Assembly (NCBI GenBank): GCA_022266195.1 | Contig: WHVY01000005.1 | Coordinates: 7,502,001-7,566,000, forward strand | DNA: 64,000 bases | Reading direction: 5' to 3' | Source: Tetranychus cinnabarinus | Lineage: Eukaryota; Arthropoda; Arachnida; Trombidiformes; Tetranychidae | Shown: in pieces, positions 60,600-64,000 of the stretch | Layout: each line of letters starts with the position of its first letter | How positions within the stretch are numbered: the first letter of the stretch is position 1 | Notes under the pieces: model-generated | Seen by the model: only the letters and a program-made list of their open reading frames with translations | What the model was told of the DNA's origin: nothing | Database searches by the model: none | Position numbers and translations under genes: made by a program

Positions 60600-61360
60600 G
60601 ATGAAGTCCATGTTTGTTCAAAATATGTCCTCAAGCTCCAAAATAAATACATTATAAAGATGAAAGATTCAAGGAATAAACTTACATTGGTATTTTCAAT
60701 TATACACAATTTGCCATGAACAAGATGATGCAATTACAGCACACGGTTGGGAGATAATTTATGCTACTTCTATTGTGATCCATTGTTTAAATAGTGATTG
60801 TAATGCTCTTTCATTGGAAATGAAAAAATAAAATGTCTCCATTGCATTGCTGAAGTAATTGCATTTGAATGCAATTAGGAATAATCTGAACACATGCAAT
60901 TAATTTTTCAATTTATAGCATTCACTTCTTGTATCGTAAATTATTTAGAACTGGATAATAGATCTGTAGCTCTAATTGCAAGAAAGATGTGCTCATAAGG
61001 AGTGGTTCCTGAAAAAGGAGACAAAATTGAAACAAATTTCAACCATGCAGGGAATAAAGGGTTCAGAATATTATTAGACAAATTAAAATTAAATTGCTCT
61101 TCTCCTGATGACGAATGACCAGGAGACAGAAATTCATTTTGAGTTCTTAGGTTCATTTGTATTTCAGCTGCAATTTGTTTGAATGAAAGATTTCAGTTGA
61201 AAGAGCGAAGATACGACTATAACGAATAGTAAATATAATTTTCCACGAACTCAAATATTGCAAATGCATTAGCGTTAAGTAAAGTGATGAACTCACAGCT
61301 GATAGTCTTAAATTTAGGGCCTAAAGTGAAACTAAATGGTTCATTGTCATTGCAAAGTTA
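60600..61360. repeat. R-C 3'-flank copy next to an exon-2 relic
   Basis: This matches the R-C block found 3' of BTB-8, 11, 17 and 19, ending in 'taaatttagggcctaaagtg'. Here it adjoins the exon-2 relic at 61361-61540, the only visible trace of the gene that once belonged with it. Confidence 0.55.
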
Positions 61361-61540
61361 GCACTTTGTTTATACAAAGGTTGGATTTCATATTCACAAT
61401 GTGATATTTTTCAATCCATTTCTTCTGATTAATGCAGAGAATAAGCAACTTTACTGACGATTTTTTGACTAAAATAACTTAATCATCGTTTTTTGATGCG
61501 AATTCAAAGTTTCTTCAATTCTTCTTCTTTGAACGAGGCT
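61361..61540 (-). pseudogene. Relic of a main-type BTB exon 2
   Basis: Minus-strand fragments match the C-terminal half of exon 2: codons for an NQKKWIEKYHI-like stretch, and a degraded DKVILVNKSSGKV segment with indels. The very end ('gtttatacaaagg', the codons of PLYK) is kept. Exon 1 is absent. It lies between an R-C block and BTB-22. Confidence 0.65.
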
Positions 61541-61860
61541 TGGTAGAGCTGAAATTGATTCAAATGATTTGATAAAAAAACAATTAAGCTTAAAGATTCA
61601 GATCCAATTTCATTTAACAAATGTTCCACAATAACAACTTACATGACTATGATTGAAAAATGGAATGGCGGAAATATAAAAACACATAGATCTAAATTGA
61701 ATAATGAAAATGTTATCGCATTTCAAGTCCTCTTGATTAAATTGAAAAACGATTTGATTCAGTTGTTATTGAGAAACGCAAATTTTATTGAATACAAAAA
61801 TTTAAAAAAAGAATACAAAAATGAAACTAATTTTAATGACACATCTGAAGATCAAATAAT

Positions 61861-63897
61861 CTAATAAACTATATTTCGTCTAAAGTAATTTTTGGTTTTG
61901 TTTAATGGCAAAAAGACTGAGGTTGCCGTCATAATGCAATCCTTTGGATCATTTTGTTTCGGCGCACGATTACTGATGCTAGTTTCAGTCCAGTTTTGAC
62001 TGTCAATGTTGAAAATGTGGATTTTTCCACACGATTTATCGATCAAAACTATTTTATTATCGTTGTCTTGACGAGAAGTGATGATTAAATCCAAAAATTT
62101 CAATTCGCTACCTTTGAATGGTGCAGTCTTTTTAAATGCTTGGGTTTTATAATTAAATTGAATAAATTTCAGTTTCGTTGTAAAAATAAAAATATTGGGC
62201 CCTAAAACTGTAGCGATAAAAGATCTTTCGTCATAATTGACATAATTTTTTACCTTAAACCATTCATGATTACGAACGGGAAAAAGAGCGTAAAACTTTT
62301 CAACGTTACTTTTTCCAACCACAATATATTTACCTTCAGACTCGAGCAGCAGTCTCCCATCATCTTTTGCAGTGACAGAAGCTGTGACTTGACGAGTTGA
62401 AGATCGACGGTTGAAGCGGATGGTTGGATAGAATTGACCAGCAGAAAAATTGATAGACTCAATTCGTCTTGCATTGTTAGGATCAAATAGATCCCAAGCT
62501 AAGTTAGAAAAATATGAAGCTCGTTCAGCGAAGCCCATACGACGGTTATTCCTAGGCTCATCGCCCCAGACTATCTCAAGGTCGTCCCTGCCAGGTTGTT
62601 CCCTAGCAGGCTCTTCCCTATTAGGTTGTTCCCTACCAGGCGCGGCGTCATCCCTGTCACGCGATCCACGATTGGGGACAAGAGTAGGATTGTTTTTTGG
62701 AAGTGAGTGTAGACGAAAAAGTTCAATGAATGGATCAGCAAATTCTTCGCGACTATTTTCCACGTAGCATATCTTGCTGCAATGCAAAAAAAATGTAAGT
62801 CAATTTGATAAAAAAACTCAAATGAAAAAATGATTCAAGAAAGCATATAAAAAAACTTACCTTGATGCAATCTGGCTACAGACAATCAGTTTATTAATCT
62901 GTAGATAATATGATTTGTCACTTTCAAAATTGAGCCAACAGAATTTCTTGCTTTCCCAATCAATTCGTACTCCTTTGGTTCCACAATCGTATAAAACATC
63001 TGATATGTTCTCTCCATGAACCAATTCTAGTGACATAGAATCATCTAAATTAAAAATACCAACAGGTAACCAAGATTGTGATTGAAGAACTCTTAGACTC
63101 AGAACCATGTCATCAATTTTCTGAATGGACACCAACAAACATTGATCAGTGCGATTATAACTGCACTTAAGTTTACAATTACCAGGAGAACACAAAATTT
63201 CATTAATATCTTCAATTGTTGCGATATAAGGAACTTCCATAATTTTAGATGAAATATCGGTTCCAGCATAACACCAACGAATACATTTTAATAATCTAAG
63301 AAGATATTTTTTTCTGTCATCAGCTTTAGCTTTGATCCAATCATTTATTGCCTCAAGAACTTGGTATTCAGAAGAAATCATCGAGTCTAATTTGCAGATG
63401 TACTCTACTGTTTCAACTGGAAAATTCAAAAATTTAGAAGTCTTAACAATTTTCAAAAAATGTCGACAGATGAATGTGTTTAAAGAACCAGAGTTGACCA
63501 GTTTAGATGTTTTAGTCACTTGAGGAATAATAATGGGAAGATGTTCAATGGTGAAATTTGCATGAAAATAAGAGTAACAATCATTTGATAGATCGTTCAA
63601 CATTAAATAATCGGCTACATCAAACAAGGCAATAATGTTTTCCATCTTAATTTGAAGAGAGTCAGATTGAATCCAATTAAGTATACAAGTAAAACTGTGT
63701 TCATCAAGATCCAATTGAACTGTGTTTTCTTGCGCTTCCAACAAGTCACAGCAAAACATTTTCTCAAAATATGGTATCGATGAACAAATGAACTTTTTGG
63801 AGACATGGTAAATCTTGGATCTATTAGTAATCGTCAATTCATCAGCAGACTCGGAAACTTCCAGAGTTTGATTAGAAGACCCATTTAGATCAGTCAT
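61861..63897 (-). CDS. BTB-22: long-linker BTB-BACK-kelch-like protein, longest copy
   Basis: Exon 1 is 63897-62861 and exon 2 is 62776-61861, with an 84-bp phase-2 intron (AAG|GTAAGT, TTGCAG|C), giving 650 residues. The start is the ATG at 63897 (MTDLNGSSNQ), aligned with BTB-20 and BTB-21; the ATG 27 bp upstream is less likely. BTB is about 19-113 (ICSSIPYFEKMFCCDLLEA), BACK about 118-236, the middle region about 250-345 (VLYDCGTKGVRIDWESKKF), an extended linker about 350-475, and the kelch-like segment about 480-650 (LGPNIFIFTTKLKFIQFN, KIVLIDKSCGKIHIF). The linker has a charged near-repeat of the type REQPxREEPxREQPGR and is predicted to be disordered. No lesion is visible. Confidence 0.89.
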
Positions 63898-64000
63898 AGC
63901 GAAACAGAATACAAGGTAATACAAGATTTAGCAAACAATTAGAAAGATTTTATATTTAAACTTATGAAACAACAGTAAATTCAATGATAGTATGTGAAAA
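63898..64000. other. Upstream of BTB-22, cut by the window edge
   Basis: 103 bp. 'cttatgaaacaacagtaaat' resembles the 'gaaacaacagttt' sequence upstream of BTB-20 and BTB-21, so this is the start of its promoter region. Confidence 0.4.

Noticed and set aside
61643..61864. Plus-strand open frame of 73 codons beginning MTMIEKWNGG
   Set aside because: It overlaps 3'-flank sequence that recurs 3' of BTB-21 (56800-57031), where the frame is not kept. It abuts the BTB-22 stop on the other strand.
1..64000. CRISPR arrays, bacterial operons, riboswitches or rRNA
   Set aside because: No regularly spaced short direct repeats, Shine-Dalgarno spacing or rRNA-like sequence was found. Introns and transposon types indicate nuclear eukaryotic DNA.

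Overview
This is eukaryotic nuclear DNA. It is visibly AT-rich, its genes carry GT..AG introns, its intergenic space is long, and it contains several non-autonomous DNA transposons. The density of small introns and the style of the transposons fit a small arthropod genome, possibly a mite, but no single-copy marker is present, so the species assignment is only a guess.

The window is one tandem cluster of a single gene family. I numbered the copies BTB-1 to BTB-22 from left to right. Each intact copy encodes about 515 to 650 residues and has the same layout. Exon 1 (about 1.0 kb) encodes an N-terminal BTB/POZ domain, a BACK domain and a conserved region of about 100 residues with no family I recognise. 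One phase-2 intron (84 to 833 bp) follows. Exon 2 (0.53 to 0.92 kb) encodes a degenerate kelch-like beta-propeller segment. The donor is nearly always GTAAGT or GTATGT, and exon 2 usually opens with a Cys-Tyr-Leu-Glu-Asp motif.

Layout: BTB-1 (cut by the left edge, minus) and BTB-2 (plus) are head-to-head. BTB-2 and BTB-3 are tail-to-tail. BTB-3 to BTB-22 are all on the minus strand. Fourteen copies look intact (2, 3, 5, 7, 8, 9, 10, 11, 13, 15, 18, 19, 20, 22). Five are full-length but broken (4, 6, 16, 17, 21), one is 3'-truncated (14), one is a patchwork relic (12), and at least three smaller exon relics lie between genes. Three subfamilies can be seen: the main type; the METDPDK type (6, 14, 18 and the relics); and a type with a long Arg/Pro/Glu-rich linker at the start of exon 2 (16, 20, 21, 22), found between 39 and 64 kb.

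Intergenic DNA is mostly duplicated along with the genes. There is an upstream block with a conserved TATA-like motif, a block containing 'gaatctgggttcaag', and a 3'-flank block. On top of this sit foldback elements. Two have TA target duplications and lie inside BTB exons, one has an 8-bp target duplication, one has a TAA duplication next to a 0.5-kb palindrome, and two smaller hairpins share terminal bases.

BTB-BACK-kelch proteins usually act as substrate adaptors for Cullin-3 ubiquitin ligases, so the array may be a rapidly evolving set of adaptors. That role is inferred from domain architecture only.
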